Shown here: piece by piece, positions 34,240 to 43,003 of the stretch
Layout: each line of letters starts with the position of its first letter
Numbering within the stretch: position 1 is the stretch's first letter
Assembly: GCF_001421965.1 (NCBI RefSeq)
Contig: NZ_LMLP01000020.1
Span: forward strand, 103,423-167,422
Origin: Sphingomonas sp. Leaf67
Lineage (GTDB): Bacteria > Pseudomonadota > Alphaproteobacteria > Sphingomonadales > Sphingomonadaceae
Direction: 5' to 3'
DNA: 64,000 bases
Program-made: the position numbers and the translations under genes
The notes under the pieces: model-generated
Database searches by the model: none
What the model saw: only the letters and a program-made list of their open reading frames with translations
Told to the model about the DNA's origin: nothing

Positions 34240-35099
34240 GCGACGCCCCCGACCAGCAGCCACAGCAACAGGCAGGCGGCACGATAGATGCCGAGCGCGC
34301 GGGTCAGGTCGCCGGCATCGGGCGGCGGCCCTTCGCCCAGCACCGCGCGCTGCGCCGGCTCGCCATCATAGGTCACCGCCCCACCCAGCCGACGCCCCAG
34401 CGCACCCGCCATCGCCGCCTCCGGCCAGCCGCCATTGGGCGAAGCGTGGTGGCGTGCGTCGCGCAACATGGTGTGCCAGCCACCGCGGCCGGCCAGCGCG
34501 ATCAATGCCCCCGCCACCCGCGCCGGCACGAAATTGACGACATCGTCGGCACGCGCCGCGGCCCAGCCGAACGCGCCGAGCGCCGGCGTACGGTGCCCGA
34601 CCATCGAATCGGCGGTGTTGATCGCCTTCACCACGAACAGCCCCGGCAGTCCGAACAGCACCAGCCCCAGCGCCGGCGCGACCACCCCGTCGCAGAAACT
34701 CTCCGCCAGACTTTCGATCGCCGCCGTCGCGACGCCGGCTTCGTCCAGCGCATCGGTATCCCGCCCGACGATCATCGCCACCGCTTGCCGTGCTGCCGCA
34801 AGATCGCCCGCCATCAACGGCCGCGCCACCGCCGCGACATGATCGTGCAGACTGCGTTGCGCCAGCCCCGTAGTGGCGACCAATATCGTGACGACCGTCC
34901 CCAATCGCTCGATCGCCAGACCCAGCACGACCGACAGCGTTACCAGCAGGACGACCAGTGCCACCCCCTCCAGCCGCCGCCGCCGGTTCCAGCGCCGCTC
35001 TGCCCACGCGATCAGCGCGCCGATGCCCATCACCGGATGCCACCAGCGGCGCGGATAGCCGAGCGCCGCCTCGACGATCAGCGCCGCCAGCGCGATCAC
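34227..35099 (-). CDS. cbiB: Adenosylcobinamide-phosphate synthase
   Basis: A 290-residue polytopic membrane protein with the family motifs [26 protein letters not shown] and [12 protein letters not shown]. It attaches aminopropanol phosphate (from CobD) to cobyric acid. It is also called CobD in the Pseudomonas naming. GTG 35099 overlaps the stop of the transporter ATPase gene by four bases (GTGA). Confidence 0.94.
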   Translation of the reverse strand: MIALAALIVEAALGYPRRWWHPVMGIGALIAWAERRWNRRRRLEGVALVVLLVTLSVVLGLAIERLGTVVTILVATTGLAQRSLHDHVAAVARPLMAGDLAAARQAVAMIVGRDTDALDEAGVATAAIESLAESFCDGVVAPALGLVLFGLPGLFVVKAINTADSMVGHRTPALGAFGWAAARADDVVNFVPARVAGALIALAGRGGWHTMLRDARHHASPNGGWPEAAMAGALGRRLGGAVTYDGEPAQRAVLGEGPPPDAGDLTRALGIYRAACLLLWLLVGGVAWLR

Positions 35100-35866
35100 C
35101 GCGCGACCGGCAGGATATAGCGATGCCCCTGCGGCGTGCGGCCGATCTCGACATCGATGCCATAGGCCTCCGCAATGGCCGGCGCGGTCAGCACATCGTC
35201 CGCGTCACCGCTTGCCACGATCCGCCCGTCCTTCAGCAACACCGCATCGTCCGCCACCCGCGCCGCCAGATGCAGATCGTGCAGCACCAGTACCACCCCG
35301 CGCCCGCCCCCCGCGACCCCGCGCAACCGCGCCAGCACATCCAGCTGATGCGCGGGGTCGAGGCTGGCGAGCGGTTCGTCGGCGAGCAGCCAGTCGGGTT
35401 CCCCGGCCAGCACCCGCGCCAGCAGCGCGCGACCGCGCTCGCCGCCCGACAACCGTTCGACGCCCCGCCCGGCCAGCGCGGTCATGTCGGTCGCCGCCAG
35501 CGCGTCCGCCACCGCATCGCGGTCGGCCTGCGTCTCACCCCACCGCCCGCGATGCGCGAACCGGCCGAGGCCGACCAGCGTCGCCACATCGATATCCCAA
35601 TGCACGTCGGCCGATTGCGGCAGCAACCCGATCGCCCGCGCCCGCGCGCGCCGGTCGATCGCCTGCACATCCTGTCCGCCCAGCCGCGCCGCGCCCTTAT
35701 CGGGGCGGCGCAGCGCGGCGAGGCAGGCGAGCAGGCTCGACTTGCCCGCGCCATTGGCACCCAGCAGCGCGGTCACCCGCCCCGGCCGGAACGCGAACGA
35801 CACCGCGTCGAGCACGCGCTGCCCACCAAGCGTCAGCGAAATCGCATCGGCCACCAGATCGGTCAT
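35096..35866 (-). CDS. btuD: Corrinoid ABC transporter ATPase
   Basis: A 256-residue ABC ATPase of the FecE/BtuD type: Walker A LLGANGAGKSS, signature LSGGERGR, Walker B WLLADEPLASLD and switch histidine in VLHDLHLA. It powers import across the inner membrane with the permease encoded just upstream (ATGA overlap). The specificity for B12 is taken from the operon and riboswitch, not from the protein itself. Confidence 0.9.
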   Translation of the reverse strand: MTDLVADAISLTLGGQRVLDAVSFAFRPGRVTALLGANGAGKSSLLACLAALRRPDKGAARLGGQDVQAIDRRARARAIGLLPQSADVHWDIDVATLVGLGRFAHRGRWGETQADRDAVADALAATDMTALAGRGVERLSGGERGRALLARVLAGEPDWLLADEPLASLDPAHQLDVLARLRGVAGGGRGVVLVLHDLHLAARVADDAVLLKDGRIVASGDADDVLTAPAIAEAYGIDVEIGRTPQGHRYILPVAR

Positions 35867-36825
35867 GCCAGCCTCCGCCGCATCGCGATCAGCAGGTACA
35901 GGAAGAACGGCCCGCCCAGCATCGACATGGCGATACCCAGCCGCAATTCGCTGACCGTCGGGGCCAGTCGAACGAGGCTGTCGGCAAAGGTCAACAGCAC
36001 CGCCCCCGCCAGCGCCGAAGGCAGCAGGATTGCCGACGGACGATTGCCGGCGAACGGCCGCACCATATGCGGCACGATCAGCCCGACGAACCCGATCATC
36101 CCCGCCGACGCCACCGATGCGCCGACCGTCAGCGCGACGCCGGCGATCACCAGCCGTTGCAGCCGCGCCGGATCGACGCCCATCGACCGCGCCGCCGCCT
36201 CGCCCAGCGTCAGCGCATCGAGCGACCGAGCGGTCAGCGCCAGCAGCCCGATACCTGCCACGATCAACGGTGCCGCGACGAGCACATCGTCCCAGCTGCG
36301 ATCGGTCAGCGCCCCCATCAGCCACGTTACGATCTGCGACGACACGAACGGCGTCGGCGCGACGCTGATCGCCAGCGCGGTCAGCGATCCGGTGATGCTG
36401 GTCAGGATCATGCCACCCAGCGTGAACAGGATCAGGCTGCCCGAACGGCCCGCGATCAGCGCCAGCAGCGCCATCGTCACCCCTGCTCCCATCAGCGCGA
36501 AGCCGGGCAGCAGCCACATCTGCGCGGCATAGCCGAAATACAGCGCCATCACCGCCCCGAACGCCGCGCCCGACGACACGCCGAACAGCCCCGGATCGGC
36601 CAGCGGATTGCGCAGATAGCCCTGCATCACCGCCCCCGACAGTCCGAGCGCACTCCCCACCAGCAACGCAAGCACGGTGCGCGGCAGGCGCAGTTCGACG
36701 ATGATGATCGATCGCGGATCGTCGGCAGTCCACGCGTCGAACGGCACCCACACCTTGCCCGCCGCAACCGACAGCGCGGCGGCGAGCAGCAACAGGACGA
36801 TCAGGCCGAGGGTCAGCCGCTTCAT
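35863..36825 (-). CDS. btuC: Corrinoid ABC transporter permease (FecCD family)
   Basis: A 320-residue permease with about nine to ten membrane helices. Typical family blocks are LPRTVLALLVGSALGLSGAVMQGYLRNPLADPGL near residue 50 (given only as a label; it begins at LPRTVLA) and GFVGLIVPHMVR before the last third. ATG 36825 was chosen because it starts the first helix and overlaps the upstream stop by four bases; the longer frame is shadow sequence. Confidence 0.9.
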   Translation of the reverse strand: MKRLTLGLIVLLLLAAALSVAAGKVWVPFDAWTADDPRSIIIVELRLPRTVLALLVGSALGLSGAVMQGYLRNPLADPGLFGVSSGAAFGAVMALYFGYAAQMWLLPGFALMGAGVTMALLALIAGRSGSLILFTLGGMILTSITGSLTALAISVAPTPFVSSQIVTWLMGALTDRSWDDVLVAAPLIVAGIGLLALTARSLDALTLGEAAARSMGVDPARLQRLVIAGVALTVGASVASAGMIGFVGLIVPHMVRPFAGNRPSAILLPSALAGAVLLTFADSLVRLAPTVSELRLGIAMSMLGGPFFLYLLIAMRRRLA

Positions 36826-37628
36826 GACGTCACTGCTCCACGCACCTGTCGCAACCGCGCCATCGCCGCGATGATCGTCGGCCCACCACAATTCATCAGA
36901 CGCGTGGGATACGGGGCGACGGTGATATGCTTCGCCAGCCGCCGCACCGCCGGATGGCCGGTCATCCGGTCGTCCTGCACCCCTTGGGGCGCGGTCGACA
37001 GCAGCACGCGCGGTGGATCGGCAACCAGATATTCGAGCGGGAGGACGTCCCATTGCTTGAGGCCATAGGCCGCGCTCATGTTACGAAAACCGGCGCGTTT
37101 GAGCAGGTCGTCGGTTAGCGTACCACTACCCGGCACCAGCCCATTGCCCTGCCACACCAGCGCCCCGACTGGACGCGCGGTCGAAGGAATCGCCGCCGCC
37201 CCGATCCGCGCCGCCAGCGCCTCACCCCGGTCGGCATGGCCGGTGGCTGCGGCGATGGCGCGGACCTGATCCATGCTTTCCGGCACCGACTCCGCCACCG
37301 GATATTGCACCAGCGCGATCTTCATCCGCTTCAATGCGGCGATCGTCGCCGGTTCGACGTGCGGCCCGGCGAGGACGATGTCGGGGCGCAGCGCCACGAC
37401 CTCCTCCGCCGTGCCCGACGTCGCCTTGAATCGCTGCGCCCAGCCGAGCGGCACCGACGTCCCGCGCGCATCCTGCGAATAATGGCTGATGCCGACGATC
37501 TGTGCCGGATCGGCGACCAAGCGCAGCACCGCATCGACGCACGGATTGATCGACACGATCCGGGGCGCACGCGGCGCGGCCGAGACCAGCGCGGGCGCGG
37601 CGAGCAACAGGGCGAGCGGACGGATCAA
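36822..37628 (-). CDS. btuF: Periplasmic corrinoid-binding protein
   Basis: A 268-residue BtuF/FepB-like binding protein with a signal peptide (LALLLAAPALVSAAP) and a first beta strand RIVSINPCVDAVL. It also has LRPDIVLAGPH and ends after the second lobe (NCGGPTIIAAMARL). It delivers corrinoids from BtuB to the inner-membrane transporter. The start is a TTG at 37628, overlapping the cobO stop by four bases (TTGA). No ATG is available before the signal peptide, so this rare start is well supported. Confidence 0.88.
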   Translation of the reverse strand: MIRPLALLLAAPALVSAAPRAPRIVSINPCVDAVLRLVADPAQIVGISHYSQDARGTSVPLGWAQRFKATSGTAEEVVALRPDIVLAGPHVEPATIAALKRMKIALVQYPVAESVPESMDQVRAIAAATGHADRGEALAARIGAAAIPSTARPVGALVWQGNGLVPGSGTLTDDLLKRAGFRNMSAAYGLKQWDVLPLEYLVADPPRVLLSTAPQGVQDDRMTGHPAVRRLAKHITVAPYPTRLMNCGGPTIIAAMARLRQVRGAVTS

Positions 37629-38236
37629 TATTCGACACCCTTCTGCGCCTTGAACCCGGCATGATAGGGATGCTTCACCTCGCCGAATTCGGTGACCAGA
37701 TCCGCGAGGTCGAGCAGTTCGGGCTTCGCGTTGCGGCCGGTGATGCAGATATGCTTGGTGAGCGGCCGATCCTTCAGGAAGGCGATGATGTCGGCGATCG
37801 GCAGCGTGTCGTCGCGCAGCACGATGTTCAACTCGTCGAGGATGACGAAGTCGATCGCAGGGTCGAGGATCATCTCCTTCGACCGTTCCCATGCCGCGCG
37901 GGCGGCGGCGATGTCCTGCGCGCGGTCCTGCGTCTCCCACGTGAACCCCTCGCCCATCACCTCGAAGCTGGCAAGATCGGGATGCGCGTCGAAGAAGTTG
38001 CGCTCGCCTGTCTCCCACTTGCCCTTCACATATTGGAGGATCGCGACTTTCATCCCCCAGCCGATGCTGCGGATCGCCATGCCGAACGCGCTCGACGACT
38101 TGCCCTTGCCATTGCCGGTATGGACGATCAGCAGCCCACGTTCGAGGGTGCGGCGCGCCTGCATCTTTTCGCGCGCCACCGCCATGCGCTGCATCCGGGC
38201 ATTGTGGCGGGCGTGATCGTCGGGCGTCTCGGTCAT
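37625..38236 (-). CDS. cobO: Cob(I)yrinic acid a,c-diamide adenosyltransferase
   Basis: A 203-residue BtuR/CobO-type enzyme with the P-loop HTGNGKGKSSSAFG, KGKWETGE and the DELN motif FVILDELNIVL. It adds the upper adenosyl ligand from ATP. The ATG has a clear GGAGG site and overlaps the cobD stop by one base. Confidence 0.95.
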   Translation of the reverse strand: MTETPDDHARHNARMQRMAVAREKMQARRTLERGLLIVHTGNGKGKSSSAFGMAIRSIGWGMKVAILQYVKGKWETGERNFFDAHPDLASFEVMGEGFTWETQDRAQDIAAARAAWERSKEMILDPAIDFVILDELNIVLRDDTLPIADIIAFLKDRPLTKHICITGRNAKPELLDLADLVTEFGEVKHPYHAGFKAQKGVEY

Positions 38237-39192
38237 CAGATAACCTCCTTCAGGGCGGTGGTCAGGCGGGACAGCGCCGCCCCGTCGGGTGGCAGGCCGA
38301 TCCGCAACCGGTCGCGCCGGTCGGCGAACGGCCGGGTCAGGATGGCATGGTTGCACAGATGGCGGAACAGCGCGTGCGCGTCGCTGGTCTCGATCAGCCG
38401 GAACAACGGCGCGCGGCCGATGATATCGACCCCGGCCAGTGCCAAGTCGAGCAGCGCGCCGACCGTCGCGATCCGCTCTGCCTGTGCATCGGCAAAGGTG
38501 CGGTCGGCATAGGCCGCCGTCCCGATCCGCACCGCCGCGCTCGACACCGGCCAGTCGCCGAGCAGGTGACGCAGCGCACCCGCCACCCCGCTCCCGGCAA
38601 CGACGAAGCCCAGCCGCAATCCGGGCAGGCCGTAGAATTTGCCGAACGATCGCAGCACGATCAGCCGGTCGGACGCTTCCCCCGCCAGACCGGCCACGGG
38701 ATCGGCATAGGCTTCATCGACGACCAGTGTCATCCGCCGCGCCAGTGTGCGCAGATGGTCCGCCGGCGTGACGAAGCCGTCGGGATTGGCGGGGCTAGCC
38801 AGCACTAGCAGGTCGGCATCGCGCGGATCGGCGAGCGCGGCCACGGCGCTTGCGTGCGGCCATGCGGCCGCGTGGCCGGCATAGCCCGGCCGCACTACCG
38901 CCGGCCGCCCGGCGGCAAGGATCACCCCCAGCAGCCGCAGCGCCAGATCGGTACCCGGCACCGCGACCACCGCTGTAGGGTCGGCCACCCCGAACGCCCG
39001 CGCCGCCGCCCGTTCCAGCGCCGCCAGTTCGCCCGGTTCGGGCAGCCGGTCATGGCCCGGATCGATCGCGCCATGGGGATACGCCCATGGCGCGATGCCG
39101 GTCGACAAATCGATCCAGTCGTCTCCGCCGAACGCACGCATGGCGGCGGTCACCCGCCCGCCATGCGCACAATATTCGGCGAGGTCGATCAT
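38236..39192 (-). CDS. cobD: Threonine-phosphate decarboxylase
   Basis: A 318-residue PLP enzyme of aminotransferase fold type I that makes (R)-1-amino-2-propanol phosphate for CbiB. It starts with AEYCAHGGR, typical for the family. The PLP lysine is in RSFGKFYGLPGLRLG, and there is VVDEAYAD earlier. In Pseudomonas naming this is CobC. ATG 39192 overlaps the btuB stop by one base. Confidence 0.92.
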   Translation of the reverse strand: MIDLAEYCAHGGRVTAAMRAFGGDDWIDLSTGIAPWAYPHGAIDPGHDRLPEPGELAALERAAARAFGVADPTAVVAVPGTDLALRLLGVILAAGRPAVVRPGYAGHAAAWPHASAVAALADPRDADLLVLASPANPDGFVTPADHLRTLARRMTLVVDEAYADPVAGLAGEASDRLIVLRSFGKFYGLPGLRLGFVVAGSGVAGALRHLLGDWPVSSAAVRIGTAAYADRTFADAQAERIATVGALLDLALAGVDIIGRAPLFRLIETSDAHALFRHLCNHAILTRPFADRRDRLRIGLPPDGAALSRLTTALKEVI

Positions 39193-41129
39193 CAGTAGGT
39201 CAGCCGCACGCCGCCATAGGCAGCGCGCCCCGGCGTCCCGTACTGGAAGATCGTCTGATAGCGTTCGTCGAACAGGTTCTCGACGCGGCCATAAACCTCG
39301 ACCCGTTCGGTCACCGCGAACGACGCGCGCAGATCGGTCAGGACATAGCCGTCCAGCCGCCGCGCGTTCGACGCATTGTCGAAACTGTCGCCGACCATGG
39401 TGACGATCGCCCCCATCGCCAGCCCGAACGCCCAGCGGTAATCGGCGTTGACGGTCAGGCTGTCGGCAGGACGCCGGGCCAGCTTGCGCCCGAAATTGGC
39501 GGTCCCGGCCGACCGGTTCTCGGCATCCAGCCATGTATAGGCGGCAGCGACGGTGAACGCCTCGACCGGCTTCAGCTTCAGCGCGAATTCCAGCCCCTTC
39601 GCCTCGGCGCGGGCGATATTGTCATAGGTGCCGTTCGGCTTGCCCACACAGACGCCGGTCGTCACGCCGAAGCACGACACGAACGCGATCAGATCCTTCG
39701 ACGTGCGATCGAACCATGTCGCGCTGGCCTCCACCGCACCATCGAGGCCACGCTGGGTGATGCCCGCGTCCCAGCCCTGCGAACGCTCCGGGGTCAGCGC
39801 CGCATTGCCATATTCGCTCTGCAACTGGAACAGGGTTGGTGCCTTGAACCCTTCCGAATAGCTCGCCCGCAACACGGTGTTGCCGGCGTTCGGCGACCAC
39901 ACGCCGCTACCCGAAAACACCGTCGCCCCGCCGAAGACATTATGGTCGTCGTGCCGCACGCCGCCGGTCAGCGTCAGGTTCTCGATCGGCGTCACCGCCA
40001 GCTGACCGTAGACGCCCAGCAGCCGCGCCCGACCGGTGGCGGTCGGACCGCCGAAGCTCGACGTCGTGAAGCGCGACACCTCACGCTCGACGCCAAAGGT
40101 CGCGAATACCGCGTCGGTCACGTCGAACGACCCCTGATAGTCGATGCGGTCGTTGCGCCCCTTGCCCCGGAACGTCTCGGTCGGCGTGCCATCGGGGTCG
40201 GTGTTGGTGCGGTTGCTCGACGTATGGGCATAGCCGATGCGATTGCGGAACCGCCCGTCGAACAGCGCCGCGTTCAGGCCGGTATAGCCGGTCCATTGCT
40301 CGGCATCGCCGTATTCGCGGGTATCGCCGAAGCTGAACGTCGGCGCGGGGAAGCCGTCGATCTCGGTCCGGCCGTTGGAATAGAAGCCGCGGACATCGAC
40401 CGACACGCTGTCGGCCAGCGCCACCGACACGCTGCCGTTCGCGCCATAGCTGCGATAGCCGTCCGCCTCGCGCCCCGGCGCATAGGCCGAGATGCCGTCG
40501 GTGGTCAGGAAGCCGCCGCCGATGCTGGCCGATACCGGCCCCGCCTTCCCCGAGATGTTCGCGAACCCCTGTCCGGTGCCGAACGAGCCGCCCTCGCCGC
40601 GCACGTTGATCGACAGCGCGTCGGTCGGCTGGCGGGTGATGAGGTTGACGACGCCGCCGATCGCCTGGCTGCCCCACAGCACCGACTGCGCCCCGCGCAG
40701 CACTTCGATCCGGGCGATATTGCCGATCAGCAAATTGCCGAAATTGAACCCGCCGCCCGGCGAGGACGGATCGTTGAGCTTCACGCCATCGATCAGCGCC
40801 ACGGTCTGGTCGCTGTCCGCGCCGCGGATGTTGACGCTGGTCGTCGTGCCGATGCCGCCGTTGCGGGTGACGGTGACGCCGGGCGTCTGGCGCAGCAGGT
40901 CGGACACGACCACCGCCTGCCGCTGTTCGATGGTGGTCAGGTCGAGCACGGTGATCGCCTGCCCGACGGTATCGACCGGGCGGGCTTCGCGGTTGGCGGT
41001 GACGACGATCTCGTCGCCTTCCCCCGCCACGCGTTCGAGGCCGACCGACGATTGCGCGCTCTGCGCGAAGGCCGGGGCAGCCGCGAACAGGCACGGCAGC
41101 AACAGCAAACGGGTCTTCGAAATCTTCAT
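39192..41129 (-). CDS. btuB: TonB-dependent cobalamin receptor BtuB
   Basis: A 645-residue outer-membrane receptor with a signal peptide (cleavage after APAFA), a TonB box DEIVVTA near residue 38 and the plug landmarks DLLRQTPGV, VNIRGADSDQ and IEVLRGAQSVLWGSQAIGG (start IEVLRGA). A 22-strand barrel follows, ending in RLTY. It is the first gene after the B12 riboswitch and has a GGGGGAG ribosome binding site. A 793-aa plus-strand frame runs antisense through it and is a shadow. Confidence 0.94.
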   Translation of the reverse strand: MKISKTRLLLLPCLFAAAPAFAQSAQSSVGLERVAGEGDEIVVTANREARPVDTVGQAITVLDLTTIEQRQAVVVSDLLRQTPGVTVTRNGGIGTTTSVNIRGADSDQTVALIDGVKLNDPSSPGGGFNFGNLLIGNIARIEVLRGAQSVLWGSQAIGGVVNLITRQPTDALSINVRGEGGSFGTGQGFANISGKAGPVSASIGGGFLTTDGISAYAPGREADGYRSYGANGSVSVALADSVSVDVRGFYSNGRTEIDGFPAPTFSFGDTREYGDAEQWTGYTGLNAALFDGRFRNRIGYAHTSSNRTNTDPDGTPTETFRGKGRNDRIDYQGSFDVTDAVFATFGVEREVSRFTTSSFGGPTATGRARLLGVYGQLAVTPIENLTLTGGVRHDDHNVFGGATVFSGSGVWSPNAGNTVLRASYSEGFKAPTLFQLQSEYGNAALTPERSQGWDAGITQRGLDGAVEASATWFDRTSKDLIAFVSCFGVTTGVCVGKPNGTYDNIARAEAKGLEFALKLKPVEAFTVAAAYTWLDAENRSAGTANFGRKLARRPADSLTVNADYRWAFGLAMGAIVTMVGDSFDNASNARRLDGYVLTDLRASFAVTERVEVYGRVENLFDERYQTIFQYGTPGRAAYGGVRLTY

Positions 41130-41280
41130 GAGGCACTCCCCCCAGACATAACCAGGGGGACGCGCACCGATGACGCCGGAACAGGCTGTTCCCATGCGCG
41201 CACGACCCCCAAACGACGTCGTCACGCGAGGAAACCCTCGATCGCCCGGCACACCCCGTCCGCGCGAAGGACAACCGCGA

Positions 41281-41455
41281 CGGGCAGGTCTCCTGGCTTC
41301 CGGGTCGTCGCCTTGCCCGGCCTTCCCGGACCGAAGTCCAGTGGCACGCGGGGGAGCAAGGCTCGCCGGTCACAGTTGCGGGGGCAGCCCCGGATGACGC
41401 GTCCAAAACGCGCTTCCGGGTTCCCTTTTCATCCCGTTTCTGGGAACCTGTCGCA
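41281..41455 (-). ncRNA. Cobalamin riboswitch
   Basis: The minus strand carries the hallmarks of the AdoCbl riboswitch in order: a 5' GGTTCCC segment near 41440-41450, the core GCTGCCCCCGCAACTGTGA (41370-41388), GCCACTG, and the B12 box GCCAGGAGACCTGCC (41283-41297). It lies about 150 bases before btuB and should shut down the operon when B12 is abundant. The expression platform probably lies between 41130 and 41280. Confidence 0.95.
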
Positions 41456-41491
41456 TCCGCGCCCTTAGAGCGCATCGGGGCACAGGACAAG

Positions 41492-42016
41492 ATGGCGACG
41501 ACAACCCTGTTCATGGGCGGCGCGCGCTCGGGCAAGAGCCGGCTGGCGCAGGCGGCGTGCGAGGCGCTGGCGGGGCCGTGGACCTATCTCGCCACGGCGG
41601 AGGCGTGGGACGAGGAGATGACCGACCGCATCGCCTGCCACCGCGCCGATCGTGGTCCGGGATGGCACACGGTCGAATGCCCGATCGATCTGGCCAGCGT
41701 GATCGATGCGGCGACGGGGCCGGTGCTGATCGATTGCCTGACGCTGTGGTTGTCCAATCTGATGCTCGGCGACCATGATATCGACCGTCATACCACCGAT
41801 CTGCTCGCCGCGATCGGCCGCGTGGCGCATCCGGTGCTGCTGGTCAGCAACGAGGTCGGCATGGGCATCGTCCCCGACCACCCCCTCGGCCGCCGGTTCC
41901 GCGACGCGGCGGGGCGGCTCAATCAGGCGGTGGCGGCGACGGTCGATCGCAGCTGGTTCGTCGTGGCGGGGATGATGTTGCCGCTGGAGCGGTTCGATCC
42001 ACACGCAACGCGGTGA
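41492..42016 (+). CDS. cobU: Adenosylcobinamide kinase/guanylyltransferase
   Basis: A 174-residue bifunctional enzyme with the P-loop FMGGARSGKS, CHRADRG and LIDCLTLWLSNL. It phosphorylates adenosylcobinamide and transfers GMP, giving the substrate for CobS. It is divergent from the riboswitch operon and begins only 37 bases from the riboswitch's 5' end. Its promoter must therefore lie inside the riboswitch DNA, or the two promoters overlap. An AGGA site precedes the ATG. Confidence 0.95.
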   Translation: MATTTLFMGGARSGKSRLAQAACEALAGPWTYLATAEAWDEEMTDRIACHRADRGPGWHTVECPIDLASVIDAATGPVLIDCLTLWLSNLMLGDHDIDRHTTDLLAAIGRVAHPVLLVSNEVGMGIVPDHPLGRRFRDAAGRLNQAVAATVDRSWFVVAGMMLPLERFDPHATR

Positions 42017-42037
42017 CCCCCGCGCAGGGGGATAGGA

Positions 42038-42937
42038 TCATCCCTGCGCCACCACCTCGCGCAACGGCGTCCACGCCACGTCATACCGCCCGTTATCCAC
42101 CGGCGCCGACGGTGCGCGACCGTCGAACATATTGTGGAGATACTGCATCCCCTGCCACGCCGGAAACACCTGATCGCGCGCGGGGAACAGCCGGCGCGTC
42201 ACCCCGATCATCCGCGACAGCGCCGCCAGCGATCCGGCGCGCAGCAGACCATAGGGCCGCCCCGTCACCTCGCCCATCAACGCCGCCAGATCGCGCGCGC
42301 TGACCTCAGCCCCCGCGATATGCAGGTCGCGCGGCGCGGCGGGGTCGAGCGCGGCGGCGGCGGTATAGGCGGCGACATCGTCTTTGGTCGTCAGCGCGAA
42401 CTTCGTGTCGGCATCGCCCCAGTACAGCACCCGCCGCACCCGCCGCTGGATCAACGGCATCTGTCCGTTGAGCATATCGGCGAATGCGCCGTTGAAGATC
42501 GACGTCGCCATGATCGGCGCGGTGTCGATCCGGGTGCGGAACGCGCGACGCAGGTCGAAATTGCGGTTGGTGCCGGTCGGCAACGCGCGATAATCGATCG
42601 AGAAATCGGACGGAATGAACCGTGCCGCCCCGCCGCCCAGCGCCGCATCGAGCAACCGTGTCTGGGTATCCAGAATCGTCTCGCCCAGCCCGTTCAGCGC
42701 CGATACCACGCACAACACCCCGCGACAGGCATGGGCCAGCGCCTGCGCATCGTCGAAATCGACCGGACAGGGTTCGGCCCCGATCGCTTCCAGTGCGGCG
42801 ATGCGCTCGGCCGCGGTCTCGGGGCGGACCAGCGCCCGCACCTTCGCGCCGCGCGCAACGGCCGCCTTCGCGATCCGGCCGCCAAGGTCGCCGGTCGCGC
42901 CTGCGACGATGATCGTGTCGTTGGTCGTTTCCCGCAT
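42038..42937 (-). CDS. NmrA-like NAD(P)-binding protein
   Basis: A 299-residue Rossmann-fold protein. It has the glycine motif IIVAGATGDLGGRIA, IPSDFSIDY and a later substrate-binding half with LYWGDADTKFALTTKDDVA. This is the pattern of NmrA/isoflavone-reductase-like oxidoreductases or redox sensors. The substrate is unknown. It converges on cobU (21-base gap) and is divergent from a glycosyltransferase gene. ATG 42937 starts the Rossmann strand; the longer frame upstream is shadow. Confidence 0.87.
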   Translation of the reverse strand: MRETTNDTIIVAGATGDLGGRIAKAAVARGAKVRALVRPETAAERIAALEAIGAEPCPVDFDDAQALAHACRGVLCVVSALNGLGETILDTQTRLLDAALGGGAARFIPSDFSIDYRALPTGTNRNFDLRRAFRTRIDTAPIMATSIFNGAFADMLNGQMPLIQRRVRRVLYWGDADTKFALTTKDDVAAYTAAAALDPAAPRDLHIAGAEVSARDLAALMGEVTGRPYGLLRAGSLAALSRMIGVTRRLFPARDQVFPAWQGMQYLHNMFDGRAPSAPVDNGRYDVAWTPLREVVAQG

Positions 42938-43003
42938 CAATCCTCCGAACCGCCACGCGACGTCGTGCGTTCCCCGACGCAGCAACGCAAGGGGGCGGAT
43001 GGG

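Noticed and set aside
34958..37068. Long arginine/proline-rich plus-strand frames over the corrinoid transporter genes
   Set aside because: Shadows of btuC, btuD and btuF, whose products and overlaps are clear.
39087..41468. 793-aa plus-strand open frame antisense to btuB
   Set aside because: Arginine/histidine-rich shadow of a GC-rich gene; the opposite strand encodes a complete TonB receptor with signal peptide and all landmarks.
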